Below are positions 47,568 to 56,343 of a DNA stretch of 64,000 nucleotides, in pieces. The stretch comes from Spirosoma telluris. GTDB taxonomy: Bacteria; Bacteroidota; Bacteroidia; Cytophagales; Spirosomataceae. Under the pieces are notes generated by a model. The model was not told where the DNA came from, searched no databases, and saw nothing but the letters and a program-made list of their open reading frames with translations. Positions within the stretch are counted from its first letter, which is position 1. The number at the start of each line of letters is the position of its first letter. Location: contig QLII01000002.1 in NCBI GenBank assembly GCA_003259005.1, forward strand, positions 62,001 to 126,000, given 5' to 3'. Both the position numbers and the translations under genes were made by a program.

Positions 47568-48119
47568 CGTGCTTAATTTGTCTTATCCAAGGATACATCG
47601 GAGGTTTTCGTGTACGATTTTTCGCAATCTTTAATAATAATGTAGAGGGCTAAATTTCAGGACAATAGGCACGGAATTGTCAAATTAAATGACCATTTGT
47701 CTGGACGGTTTTTGAGTACGAGAGGAGTATCGTCTAGCTAGATCCGCAATTTTAATAACTGCTAACTAGGAGCCGTAGCAAACGTAGCCTTCATCTCGAT
47801 GCCCTTTAACAAATCTCTTCATTTTAACCTGCCCATAGTGGGATATAACAATAGGAGAAGAGTCGTGTTGCTGCGCTGCTCCAAGGTACCCGGAATTTTC
47901 TCCAAACGGGTTTGAAATATCCAGAATTCTTGGATCACTAACTCGTTTAAAAAAATAGGAAAGCGGCCAACAGTCTTCTCTGAAAGGGCCTCAACAGTCT
48001 TTCATCCTGCATTTTAACTATTACTCTTCCAGACATCATCTTCGGCACAAGTTTGGCGCATCTCTATCGAAGAAGAGAAACTACCAGGGTGGGTTCAAGA
48101 CTATCTCGTTGTTAAGCTT
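47568..48119. other. Intergenic region with a possible leftward relic
   Basis: No gene with a proper start. On the minus strand a 75-codon stretch from 47990 down to a TAG at 47766-47768 reads RVSDPRILDISNPFGENS and GYLGAAQQHDSSPIVISHYG, which has protein-like composition but no start codon and no family I recognise. It may be what remains of a gene. No convincing terminator was found after the GH20 gene. Confidence 0.35.
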
Positions 48120-48404
48120 TTGAAACTAATCATCACAATCATTATCTGTCTAGGATACATGGAAACTATAACATTGATTCCTGCGAATAGCCTCATCACG
48201 GCTACCCCGGAAGAAGGTCGCCAGTTAGCTATCAAAATGGCCCGGTTAATCATTAAAACGACTCAACCCGATGCCCAGATTCGGGAAAACCTGCGGGCTG
48301 TTTACGCCAATGATGCGATGATGTTACTAGCGGTTGGGCAAACCGTAGCTATCGAGTTTTCGACCATTGCGGCCGCTAATGACTACTGGCGTGTATCCCG
48401 CTAA
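48120..48404 (+). CDS. Short secreted or membrane-anchored hypothetical protein
   Basis: A 94-aa frame starting at TTG 48120 with a hydrophobic N-terminus (LIITIIICLGYMETITLI), then a helical part (EEGRQLAIKMARLIIKTTQP) ending with AVGQTVAIEFSTIAAANDYW. ATG 48159 is another start and would drop the hydrophobic segment. No domain is recognised. It precedes the AhpD-like gene by 64 bases. Confidence 0.4.
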   Translation: MKLIITIIICLGYMETITLIPANSLITATPEEGRQLAIKMARLIIKTTQPDAQIRENLRAVYANDAMMLLAVGQTVAIEFSTIAAANDYWRVSR

Positions 48405-48468
48405 AGAGAGGCCTATAAATGACGATCTCCCAAGCGAAATACAATTTTATTTTTAACTGGAAAAAACA

Positions 48469-48906
48469 ATGGAAAAGCGTTTAAAAATTGGCCACATCGA
48501 CCCTGAGTTCTATAAATTGCTTTCGGCCATAGATACGCACATCGCGAGTTCTGGCCCAACGGTATCCCAACTGGATCTGCTCAAAATCCGGGCATCACAA
48601 GTTAATGGGTGCGCCTATTGTATTCAATCGCACACCAAAGATGCCCGGGCTCATGGCGAAACTGAAAAGCGCATCTACGCTCTGGATGCCTGGGAGGAAA
48701 GCCCTTATTTTTCGGATGAAGAACGGGCGTTGCTGGCGCTAACTGAAGAAGTGACGATGATCCGCGAAAAACGGGTATCAGACAGGACTTATCAGCAGGC
48801 CATTGCTCTGTTTGGTGAAACACTAACGGCGCAACTCATCATGGCGATCATTAGTATAAACGCCTGGAATCGGATTGGGATAGCTACCCGTATGACGCCT
48901 GCCTGA
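48469..48906 (+). CDS. AhpD-like carboxymuconolactone decarboxylase family protein
   Basis: A 145-aa all-helical protein with the peroxidase-type active site: NGCAYCIQSHTKDARAHGE, i.e. C-x2-C with the following His, and upstream acidic residue. Such CMD/AhpD-like proteins act as thiol-dependent peroxidase partners or alkylhydroperoxidase-like enzymes. The second part (EVTMIREKRVSDRTYQQAIALFG, MAIISINAWNRIGIATR) is typical of the family. A strong terminator hairpin follows at 49003. Confidence 0.92.
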   Translation: MEKRLKIGHIDPEFYKLLSAIDTHIASSGPTVSQLDLLKIRASQVNGCAYCIQSHTKDARAHGETEKRIYALDAWEESPYFSDEERALLALTEEVTMIREKRVSDRTYQQAIALFGETLTAQLIMAIISINAWNRIGIATRMTPA

Positions 48907-48994
48907 TAAAAAAATAGCTCAACCAAATTAAGTTGTATGTCTTATGCCATAAACCTGGCTATCACTGATACGTGAAGCTGGTCATACTGGAGGG

Positions 48995-49195
48995 CTACGG
49001 AACCGCTTGCATCACTGAAGAGCATCGTGGCTCTTCAGTGATGCAAGCGGCTTTTTTGATTATCAGCATATCGCGGTTGCGGTCAAAAAGGTCAACTTCG
49101 ACGATAGCAAAGAGCTTGTTATCGGGATTTTTATAGATGGGTGAAGCTTTGGTGAACCCCTTTTTGAGTAGATAAGCAGTATCCAGCCAGTACCA
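48995..49195 (-). other. Possible gene relic on the minus strand
   Basis: A 67-codon stretch with no start codon reads WYWLDTAYLLKKGFTKASPI and YKNPDNKLFAIVEVDLFDRN before running into the terminator hairpin. The composition is protein-like. I recognise no family. It could be a fragment of a leftward gene whose 5' part has been lost. Confidence 0.25.
49003..49057 (+). terminator. Strong intrinsic terminator after the AhpD-like gene
   Basis: A perfect 21-bp stem (49003-49023 with 49030-49050, starting CCGCTTGCATC and closing GATGCAAGCGG), a six-base loop ATCGTG, then C and six T (49052-49057). It lies about 100 bases after the AhpD-like stop codon. Confidence 0.9.
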
Positions 49196-49361
49196 TTAGG
49201 GAATTGGTTACAACGCTATGACATTGTAACTGTTCTACCTTCAAACAACGTCTATCCGCTTATTTTGACTTTCATTCGTTCTGGCATTAATTGCCGGATT
49301 AGTCTAGAAAATACGAGTCTTCTGGGAACTTGTAGTAGGGGAAAATTGCCTTTAGGGGCAT

Positions 49362-49913
49362 TTAGTCTATGTACTCCTTATACACGGGTTTAAAGCCAGC
49401 TAAATAAGCAATTGGCGTAAGGAAAAAGAAGACAACCTTTTGGAATATAAAAGGGAAATTGCTCAGCCTGAATACATTCGAAAACGAATTGGCCGTTAAG
49501 GCGATTTGGAGCATTCGAGAAATACCTTTCCGGTTATCCGCTTCGGTACTCGCTATTCCAATTACTGTTTCCAGAAGATACTCAGTGTTAAGAGCAGGGC
49601 GTACCCGACAATTGATGGTCGTTTGCTGAGTTGATCCGTTCCACAGTGCATGAGGCTGATTAGCCGCAATAGTTATTGCTTGGCCTGATATCAAGTGCTT
49701 ATATTTTCCCTTCAGAAGAATAGTAAGCTCGCCCGATAATACATCAAAATCCACCGTTTGTTGTGGTAAACAATAAAGTACTGTGGGTTTGGGCTGCGGC
49801 TGAAATGTAGCATACATGCCCAGAAATTGACCGTCTGTGTTTTGGGCGGTATGCAGGAACATGATTTCCTGACCTGTTTTGGCATTGCGAATTATTTTAT
49901 TCCGGTAGGCCAT
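49362..49913 (-). CDS. Cupin-domain protein with C-terminal membrane helix
   Basis: A protein of 183 aa. The cupin barrel is at residues about 10-110 (GQFLGMYATFQPQPKPTVLY, VDFDVLSGELTILLKGKYKH, QAITIAANQPHALWN). The metal-binding His set is incomplete, with one His in PHALWN. A hydrophobic C-terminus (FIFQKVVFFFLTPIAYLAGF) probably anchors it. ATG 49913 is preferred to the open frame start at 49946. Role unknown. Confidence 0.72.
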   Translation of the reverse strand: MAYRNKIIRNAKTGQEIMFLHTAQNTDGQFLGMYATFQPQPKPTVLYCLPQQTVDFDVLSGELTILLKGKYKHLISGQAITIAANQPHALWNGSTQQTTINCRVRPALNTEYLLETVIGIASTEADNRKGISRMLQIALTANSFSNVFRLSNFPFIFQKVVFFFLTPIAYLAGFKPVYKEYID

Positions 49914-49946
49914 ATTGCGATAGAGTATAGGGTAGATACGTACCAA

Positions 49947-50367
49947 TTAACAAGGCTTATGCCAAGCCGGTCGCCAAACGAAAATGAAACAAGATAATCC
50001 GTTTGCTTCTACCGAAACCCAGTCGTAAATCATAAGTGTAACCTCAATATTAGCTAGGAGGGCCTATTTAAGGTTTCGTTAAAGTGACATTGGAGCAATT
50101 GCCATCGCTTAGCTGTTAGATTTTTAGGATTGTAAACTTTCAGCACATCTAACATCCTCCAGTTGAGTCGTACTTCATTACGGATTTGTCTAACTACTCC
50201 AGATATACTGGATTAAGCAAGCTAACCTGAGGTTATAATCACATTCATCTGGCGGTTAAAAAGGTCGTTTCTGACCTTAAATGAGGGGATAATGATTATA
50301 GTTAGTTTTTAGCGGCCTTCGGCACAGGGTTTGGTAAAGGGTGGTTGAACCATAACTAATCAACTAT
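49947..50367. other. Intergenic region
   Basis: Upstream space between the leftward cupin gene and the rightward catalase-like gene. No ORF, strong hairpin or clear promoter pair was found; it presumably holds both promoters. Confidence 0.4.
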
Positions 50368-51441
50368 ATGCACACTCTTTCGTGTACGCCAAACAAGTCA
50401 ACCGGCGCAGGTTATAGCTTTAAACGCAACCGATTTAACGTGGCTTTGCAGCTGACTGCGCTCACACTAAGCACAGTGCCCGGAGCTCATGCTCAGGACG
50501 GGAATGCCGGTATCAAATCCACTACCAGGGCCACACCTATTCAGGTCGTTGATATGTTTCATACGGCTTTTGGTAAACATGACGGGCGGGCTGTTCATGC
50601 CAAGGGCTTCATTCTGGAGGGTAGTTTTACACCCGCACCCGAAGCTCGTACGCTGACAAAAGCGGCCCATTTACAAAGCGGTTCGCTGCCGGTTCTCGTT
50701 CGATTCTCTGATTTTACCGGTATTCCAGATATTCCCGATACGGTAGGGGCCTCGCACCCACGGGGTATGGCCATCAAGTTTCAGATGCCTGAGAACCAAT
50801 CGACCGATATCATCTTCCATAGCTTCAACGGCTTCCCCGTATCCACAACGGACGAGTTTAAAGTTATGCTGGAAGCCATCGGTGCCAATCGTGAAGGAAA
50901 TCCGGCCCCACTGAACCAGTTTCTGACGACACATCCTATCGCGAAGACGTTCCTGACAACGCAAAAACCGTTCACTCCAAGCTGGGGTACGCTGGCCTAC
51001 TTTGGAGTGAATTCATTTAAGTTCACCAACAAGGCTGGCCAATCGCAGTACGTTCGCTATCAGATCATTCCTGAGGCTGGTGAACAGTTCCTGACGGCTC
51101 AGCAGGTTGCCGCCTTAGGTCCCAATTACCTACAGGAAGAAATTAAGGAGCGGGTGGCTAAGAAACCGGTCGTGTTTAAGCTGTATGCCCAGATTGCCCA
51201 GAAAGGCGATAAGATCGAAGATCCTTCCATAGCCTGGCCCGATAGCCGAAAGCGTGTTCTGCTCGGAACGGTGACAATAACTAAAGTGGCCGCGAACACG
51301 GTTGCGGAGGATAAAACGCTGTTTTTCAACCCAAACAACGTACCCGAAGGAATTAACATCGCCGACCCAATGCTGCTTGACCGGGCACGCGCCTATCCTA
51401 TTTCGGTAGGTGGACGTCAGGGGGCATTTGAGGTGCATTGA
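50368..51441 (+). CDS. Exported catalase-related peroxidase (SrpA-like)
   Basis: A 357-aa haem protein of the small catalase-like group. A signal peptide ends STVPGAHAQ. The distal His region is GRAVHAKGFILEGSFTP, the conserved core is PVLVRFSDFTGIPDIPDT and HPRGMAIKFQMP with DIIFHSFNGFPVST, and the proximal region LLDRARAYPISVGGRQ has the haem-ligand Tyr. It lacks the C-terminal domains of large catalases, so peroxidase activity in the periplasm is more likely than high-rate catalase activity. Directly followed by an SDR gene. Confidence 0.88.
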   Translation: MHTLSCTPNKSTGAGYSFKRNRFNVALQLTALTLSTVPGAHAQDGNAGIKSTTRATPIQVVDMFHTAFGKHDGRAVHAKGFILEGSFTPAPEARTLTKAAHLQSGSLPVLVRFSDFTGIPDIPDTVGASHPRGMAIKFQMPENQSTDIIFHSFNGFPVSTTDEFKVMLEAIGANREGNPAPLNQFLTTHPIAKTFLTTQKPFTPSWGTLAYFGVNSFKFTNKAGQSQYVRYQIIPEAGEQFLTAQQVAALGPNYLQEEIKERVAKKPVVFKLYAQIAQKGDKIEDPSIAWPDSRKRVLLGTVTITKVAANTVAEDKTLFFNPNNVPEGINIADPMLLDRARAYPISVGGRQGAFEVH

Positions 51442-51500
51442 CTGTCAATCATTCTGTTGCCAGTCGACGTAGAAAAGTCCGAATTCACAGTAAACTCTTT

Positions 51501-52301
51501 ATGGATATGCGAACCGTATTGATTACCGGAGCAACCTCAGGTATTGGGTTGAGTATTGCCAACAAACTTCATGAAAATGGCTTTACCGTGTTTGGCACCA
51601 GTCGTTTTCCGGAACAGCATCAACACAAGGTTGCCTTTGAGCTGTTGCCCATGGACATAACGTCCGAAGAGTCGATAAAAAGCTGTTTAGTTGCCTTATC
51701 GGCCCGGACGTTGGTGATCGACGCGTTGATAAATAACGCGGAAAATGACCTGAATGGAAGTGCCGAGGAAACCAGTTCAGCATTAGCTCGCAGCCAGTTC
51801 GAAATTAACTTTTGGGGAACGGTCAACATGACAAAAGCTGTCCTGCCGTTGATGAGAGCCCAAAAAAGTGGTCAGATTATCACTATTGGCTCCCTGGCCG
51901 GCTTGGTTGGGATTCCGTTTCAAAGCTTTTACGTGGCCTCGAAATATGCGCTGGAAGGTTTTTTCAAGTCGTTGAGATTCGAAGTGAAACCGTTCAATAT
52001 TCGTATTTCAGTAGTTGAGCCTGCTTTTTTTAAGACCAATCTGGTGCAGGGGTTTGCGTACGCTGAACCAACAATTGCCGCCTATACGAAAGACCGGGAA
52101 AATGCCCTGTCGGTTTATTCAAGTTCGATAAAGAACGGTCCCTCGCCGGAGCCGGTAGCTAATGTTGTATTAAAAATACTTCGGACTACCAGGCCACAGT
52201 TCAGCTATCGGGTTGGTAGCGATGCTAAAACACTCCCTGTCATACAATTTCTGTCGTATCCCTTATATGAGTGGGGTGCGGCAAGAAGATTTAACATATA
52301 A
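51501..52301 (+). CDS. Short-chain dehydrogenase/reductase
   Basis: Classical SDR of 266 aa. The nucleotide-binding motif is TGATSGIGLSIA. The NNAG-like site reads INNAENDLNG. The catalytic Ser is in IITIGSLAGLVG and the Tyr-x3-Lys in YVASKYALEG. ATG 51501 is the likely start, as the upstream 21 codons in the open frame are not family-like. Substrate unknown. It begins 60 bases after the catalase-like stop codon. Confidence 0.88.
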   Translation: MDMRTVLITGATSGIGLSIANKLHENGFTVFGTSRFPEQHQHKVAFELLPMDITSEESIKSCLVALSARTLVIDALINNAENDLNGSAEETSSALARSQFEINFWGTVNMTKAVLPLMRAQKSGQIITIGSLAGLVGIPFQSFYVASKYALEGFFKSLRFEVKPFNIRISVVEPAFFKTNLVQGFAYAEPTIAAYTKDRENALSVYSSSIKNGPSPEPVANVVLKILRTTRPQFSYRVGSDAKTLPVIQFLSYPLYEWGAARRFNI

Positions 52302-52316
52302 AAACACATAATACGT

Positions 52317-53123
52317 ATGAAAACCTTACTTATCTCCCTCCTCCTGGTCAGTGCCATGCTGGTTACGCTCACAGCCTGTAAAAATGACGATGACCCGTCA
52401 CCGGCACACACATTTGTGCTCGTACACGGTGCCTGGCAGGCTCCCTATGCCTGGCAGTATGTCAAGAGCCAACTGGAACAAAAAGGCCAGAAAGTAGTCG
52501 TGGTGGAATTGCCTGGTCATGGTGCCGATAAAACACCCCCGGCTACCTTAACAATGGATGTTTATCGGGACAAAGTTATTGCCGCCATCAATACGCTATC
52601 CGGCAATGTCATACTGGTCGGTCACAGTATGGGTGGGGTGGTGGTGACTGCAACGGCCGAGAAGATTCCAACCCGGATTGATAAGCTGGTCTACATTGGT
52701 GCTTTTCTTCCAGCCAGCGGACAGTCACTGCTGGCATTGGCCCTGACAGACAGCACGTCTCTGCTTGGCCCTGCCTTGGTCCCATCGACCGACAACCTGA
52801 CGCTGGGTATCAAGACAGAGAATCTGGTTCCGATCTTTATTCAGGATGGATCCGACGCGGCAAAAAAACTGGTTGTCGATAACTACCAGCCCGAACCGGC
52901 TATTCCCTTCACCAATCCCGTGATACTGACCGCGGCCAATTTTGGAAAAGTAGATAAATACTACGTGCATACGGCGCTGGATCATGCCGTCGGCCTGCCC
53001 CTGCAAAAGCGCATGGTGGCAGCGGCAGGTATCAAAAAAACATACTCGCTCAACAGTAGCCACTGTCCATTTCTTTCGATGCCCGACCAGGTGACAACTG
53101 TGCTCATGGATATTGCCAACTAG
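52317..53123 (+). CDS. Alpha/beta-hydrolase lipoprotein
   Basis: A 268-aa esterase-type hydrolase. The N-terminus is a lipoprotein signal with lipobox LTAC followed by KNDDD. The oxyanion start is VLVHGAWQAPYAW, the nucleophile elbow VGHSMGGVV, and the catalytic His lies in NSSHCPFLS, in the arrangement of plant methylesterase/hydroxynitrile-lyase-like hydrolases. The acid is probably in the HTALDHAVG region. It starts 15 bases after the SDR gene, so likely the same operon. Confidence 0.87.
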   Translation: MKTLLISLLLVSAMLVTLTACKNDDDPSPAHTFVLVHGAWQAPYAWQYVKSQLEQKGQKVVVVELPGHGADKTPPATLTMDVYRDKVIAAINTLSGNVILVGHSMGGVVVTATAEKIPTRIDKLVYIGAFLPASGQSLLALALTDSTSLLGPALVPSTDNLTLGIKTENLVPIFIQDGSDAAKKLVVDNYQPEPAIPFTNPVILTAANFGKVDKYYVHTALDHAVGLPLQKRMVAAAGIKKTYSLNSSHCPFLSMPDQVTTVLMDIAN

Positions 53124-53215
53124 GGGTCAAAAACGGCTGCAGATAATAGCGTATATAGTATACCGTCAGCATTCGATTGACTCCTAAATCTTTCACTAAA
53201 CACATTTCTACGAAC

Positions 53216-54004
53216 ATGGAAGCAAGCAAAAATCGACCAATTCTATTTATTACGGGTGCCTTTGTCGGCAACAACTGTTGGGACGAATGGATCTCGTTCT
53301 TCTGCGCAAAAGGATATGCCTGTAGCGCCCCGCCCTGGCCCTATAAGGATGCTTCGCCGGCCGAGCTCCGAAGCCGTCAGCCCGACCCGGATATTGCCTC
53401 CATCCGGCTGGCTCAGTTGACCGATCACTACGCTGAAATTGCCAATCACTACACCGAAAAGCCCATCCTGATTGGCCACTCGATTGGCGGCCTGATGGTC
53501 CAGCTTTTACTACAACGGGATTTGGGAACCGCTGGCGTAGCCATTCATCCCGTTGCTCCGCAAGGTCTCTTAACCTTTGAACTATCTTTCTATAAATCGA
53601 CCTGGCACCCGTTGGGCTTGTTTACCGATTCGGACGAAAGCTATTTAATGTCGTTCGAGGATTGGCAGTACATATTTACCAACGGGATGCCTTATGAGGC
53701 TCAGCGCGAAGCGTATGACAAATTTGTGGTACCGGAATCGAAGAAAGTATCGAGGGATGGCCTAACCGAAGCAGCTCATATTGATTTCGCCAAATACCAC
53801 CCACCGCTATTGATTACCTCCGGGAGCACTGACCACATCATTCCCGCTTCACTGAACCATACCAATTACATGAAGTACAAAGACAGCCGCTCCATCACCG
53901 ATTACAAAGAATTTGAAGGGCGTAATCACTTTGTGCTGGGCCAGCCAACCTGGCGCGAAGATGCCGACTATATCCTGAATTGGCTGGAAAGCACAACGGT
54001 TTAG
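53216..54004 (+). CDS. Alpha/beta-hydrolase
   Basis: A cytoplasmic hydrolase of 262 aa. Marks: ILFITGAFVGNNCWDEW at the oxyanion loop, IGHSIGGLMVQ at the nucleophile elbow, LLITSGSTDHIIPAS with the acid, and EGRNHFVLGQP with the His. ATG 53216 is chosen over the TTG-started frame at 53177. It ends 12 bases before the convergent histidine-kinase gene, so the two share a very tight tail-to-tail junction. Substrate unknown. Confidence 0.85.
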   Translation: MEASKNRPILFITGAFVGNNCWDEWISFFCAKGYACSAPPWPYKDASPAELRSRQPDPDIASIRLAQLTDHYAEIANHYTEKPILIGHSIGGLMVQLLLQRDLGTAGVAIHPVAPQGLLTFELSFYKSTWHPLGLFTDSDESYLMSFEDWQYIFTNGMPYEAQREAYDKFVVPESKKVSRDGLTEAAHIDFAKYHPPLLITSGSTDHIIPASLNHTNYMKYKDSRSITDYKEFEGRNHFVLGQPTWREDADYILNWLESTTV

Positions 54005-54016
54005 TGCATGCGTTGA

Positions 54017-56272
54017 TTACGTCTCATAGTTTATCTTCTCCGCAGTAAACAGCAAAATCAGCTGTAATCCGTCGTTTTTATCGATTTGAAGGGTGCCTTT
54101 TAATTGTTTACTCAGTCCCCAAATTAAGCTCATACCCAGCGTTTGACTTTGATTCGGATTGACATCGGAAGGTAAGCCAATGCCATTATCCCTGATCGTG
54201 AGCCGGTAGGTTTTGCGATCAGGTTTTGTTAGTTCAATGGCGATAAAACCGTCCCTTTCTGACGGAAACGCATGCTTTAGTGAGTTGGTCACCGCTTCGT
54301 TTATGAGTAGGCCCAGCGGAACGGCCAGCGTTATGTCTAACCCAACAGGCGCCACGGCAATCTGCTTCCGGACGGTATCCTGACGGTCAAAGCTTGTAAT
54401 CAGGTAGTCAACAATTTCTTCTATGTACTCGGATAGCTCAACGTTGGCCAGTTGGTCGGACTGATAGAGCTTCTGATGAATCAGCGCCATAGCGTGTACG
54501 CGGTTCTGGCTTTCCCGGATGGCTGACTGGGCCGTCGGATCGGTTAAAAACACGCCTTGAGAATGAAGCAGACTGCTAATAATCTGAAGGTTATTTTTAA
54601 CCCGGTGATGGATCTCTTTGAGCATCCACTCTTTCTCCTCCAAAAGCTGATCTTTTTCGATGAGTACTTGCTGGAGGGAGTCATTTTTCAGGTTGATTTC
54701 CTGTTGCTGAGCCTCCAGAAGTTGATGACTACGTTGTTTGAGTCGGTACCGGTTGTAGCTCACGCCGAGCAGACCCGCCAGCAGAATAGCCCCGGCGATG
54801 ATGCCATAACGGGTTGTTTGTGCCCGCTTCAATTCGCTTTGTTGGCGCTGTTCTTTTTCGGTCAACAACTGTATTTGCTGCTCTTTTTTTTTAGTTTCAT
54901 ACTGAATTTCCAGTTCATTAATCTGCTTGCTTTTACCTGCATTAAACATGGAGTCATTTAACGCTTTGTACTGCTGAAACTGAGCAATAGCGGCAACGTA
55001 ATGACCGGCAGCAGAATCAACTTTGAACTGCATCAAGTGCACTTCCATGAGGATGTTAGCGGGCACTTGACCCACCGGGGCCGACAGCAGTTTCTGTAGA
55101 AAGGGACTGGCTTTGGCAAACTGATTTGTTGCTACATAAAATCTCCCAATGCCCATGTTGGCAACCAAGGCTACCCATGACACGGTTTTTCTGCTCCACT
55201 CAATGCTTTCTAAATAATATGCTTCTGCCCGTTTGTATTGCTTCAGGGCGGCATAACACTCCCCAAAACTTTCGGCCATTGTCATTTTGTCATCAACGAC
55301 AAGTGGCAGGTTTTTTCGATCAATAGCTGTCAAAAATTGGAGCGCTTCCTGTGCTTTCCCCTGTTTGAGTAAAGCTCTGGCTAACTTTTTAGCCATTGCG
55401 GCATCGACAATCACCTGGCCTTTTTTCATACTTATGGCCAGCGACTTTCTATACGTCTCGATACTTTTGTCGATCTGCCCTAACTCAAAATATACGTTTC
55501 CCAGCCTGAAGTAAGCATAGTCTAACTCACTCATTTTCCCACTAGCCTCTATGCTCTTGATCATCTTCAGCGCGTTAGATAGCGCATAGTTAAAATCGCC
55601 CCTATAAAAACCAATATTCGATAGTGCCGCGTACGTCCTGTAAATACTTTTGTCGCCGATTGATTTTTGGATCGTCAGGGTATGCAGGTACTCCTGTTCT
55701 GCCTCCTTAAACTTACCCTGTATACTCTGCGTTTCGCCTATAGACGACCGTATAATGGCTTCCTGTTGGCGATCACCCAGTTGGTTTGCAAGAGCCAGCG
55801 CATGCCCATAGGTAGTTAAAATTTCTGTGTAGTGCTCTTCTTTCTTAACAAAACCAGCTGCCATCCTGAACCAGGCTTTACTTTCCTGCGCTTTATCACC
55901 TGCCTGTCGGTAGGCCTTGATGACCTGATTGAAGTACGTTTTTCCTTGTGCCAGTTCGTTCTTTCTGAAGTAGTAGGTACCCAACTGATACAGACTTTCG
56001 TCTTTCCATTTTCGCTCATCAAGCCGATTACTCAGCGTTAATGCCTGTTTAAAAAGCAGGAGGGTATTGTCCTGATTCGCTTTTGTCTGAGTGGGCAGAC
56101 TGAGCTTATACGTGCCTAATTCGAGCAATAGTTTCATCCGTGTTGTATCACTCTGATGGCCTCTCAGTTGAGCGCGTACGCTGTCAAGTTGTGGAGCAGA
56201 CAACTGAGCCTGAACCTGAAGGGTAAACAGGCACCAGACACTCAGATTAATTAACTGCTTCCTGTTTATCAT
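54017..56272 (-). CDS. Sensor histidine kinase with periplasmic TPR repeats (copy 1 of 3)
   Basis: A protein of 751 aa. A signal peptide (LINLSVWCLFTLQVQA) precedes about ten TPR-like helical pairs (e.g. AWFRMAAGFVKKEEHYTEIL, KAWFRMA), then a membrane helix (GIIAGAILLAGLLGVSY), a coiled coil, and a HisKA_2-type kinase core: KEIHHRVKNNLQIISSLLHS with the phospho-acceptor His, NEAVTNSLKHAF, DNGIGLP and GMSLIWGLSKQL. ATG 56272 is preferred over the open frame start at 56329. No response regulator is adjacent. Confidence 0.92.
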   Translation of the reverse strand: MINRKQLINLSVWCLFTLQVQAQLSAPQLDSVRAQLRGHQSDTTRMKLLLELGTYKLSLPTQTKANQDNTLLLFKQALTLSNRLDERKWKDESLYQLGTYYFRKNELAQGKTYFNQVIKAYRQAGDKAQESKAWFRMAAGFVKKEEHYTEILTTYGHALALANQLGDRQQEAIIRSSIGETQSIQGKFKEAEQEYLHTLTIQKSIGDKSIYRTYAALSNIGFYRGDFNYALSNALKMIKSIEASGKMSELDYAYFRLGNVYFELGQIDKSIETYRKSLAISMKKGQVIVDAAMAKKLARALLKQGKAQEALQFLTAIDRKNLPLVVDDKMTMAESFGECYAALKQYKRAEAYYLESIEWSRKTVSWVALVANMGIGRFYVATNQFAKASPFLQKLLSAPVGQVPANILMEVHLMQFKVDSAAGHYVAAIAQFQQYKALNDSMFNAGKSKQINELEIQYETKKKEQQIQLLTEKEQRQQSELKRAQTTRYGIIAGAILLAGLLGVSYNRYRLKQRSHQLLEAQQQEINLKNDSLQQVLIEKDQLLEEKEWMLKEIHHRVKNNLQIISSLLHSQGVFLTDPTAQSAIRESQNRVHAMALIHQKLYQSDQLANVELSEYIEEIVDYLITSFDRQDTVRKQIAVAPVGLDITLAVPLGLLINEAVTNSLKHAFPSERDGFIAIELTKPDRKTYRLTIRDNGIGLPSDVNPNQSQTLGMSLIWGLSKQLKGTLQIDKNDGLQLILLFTAEKINYET

Positions 56273-56343
56273 TTGCGAATCAAGTTCCTTGGTGCGGTAA
56301 AGGGTACGTTGAGGCCTGAGAAGTAGCATAAGTGAAAAGACGG

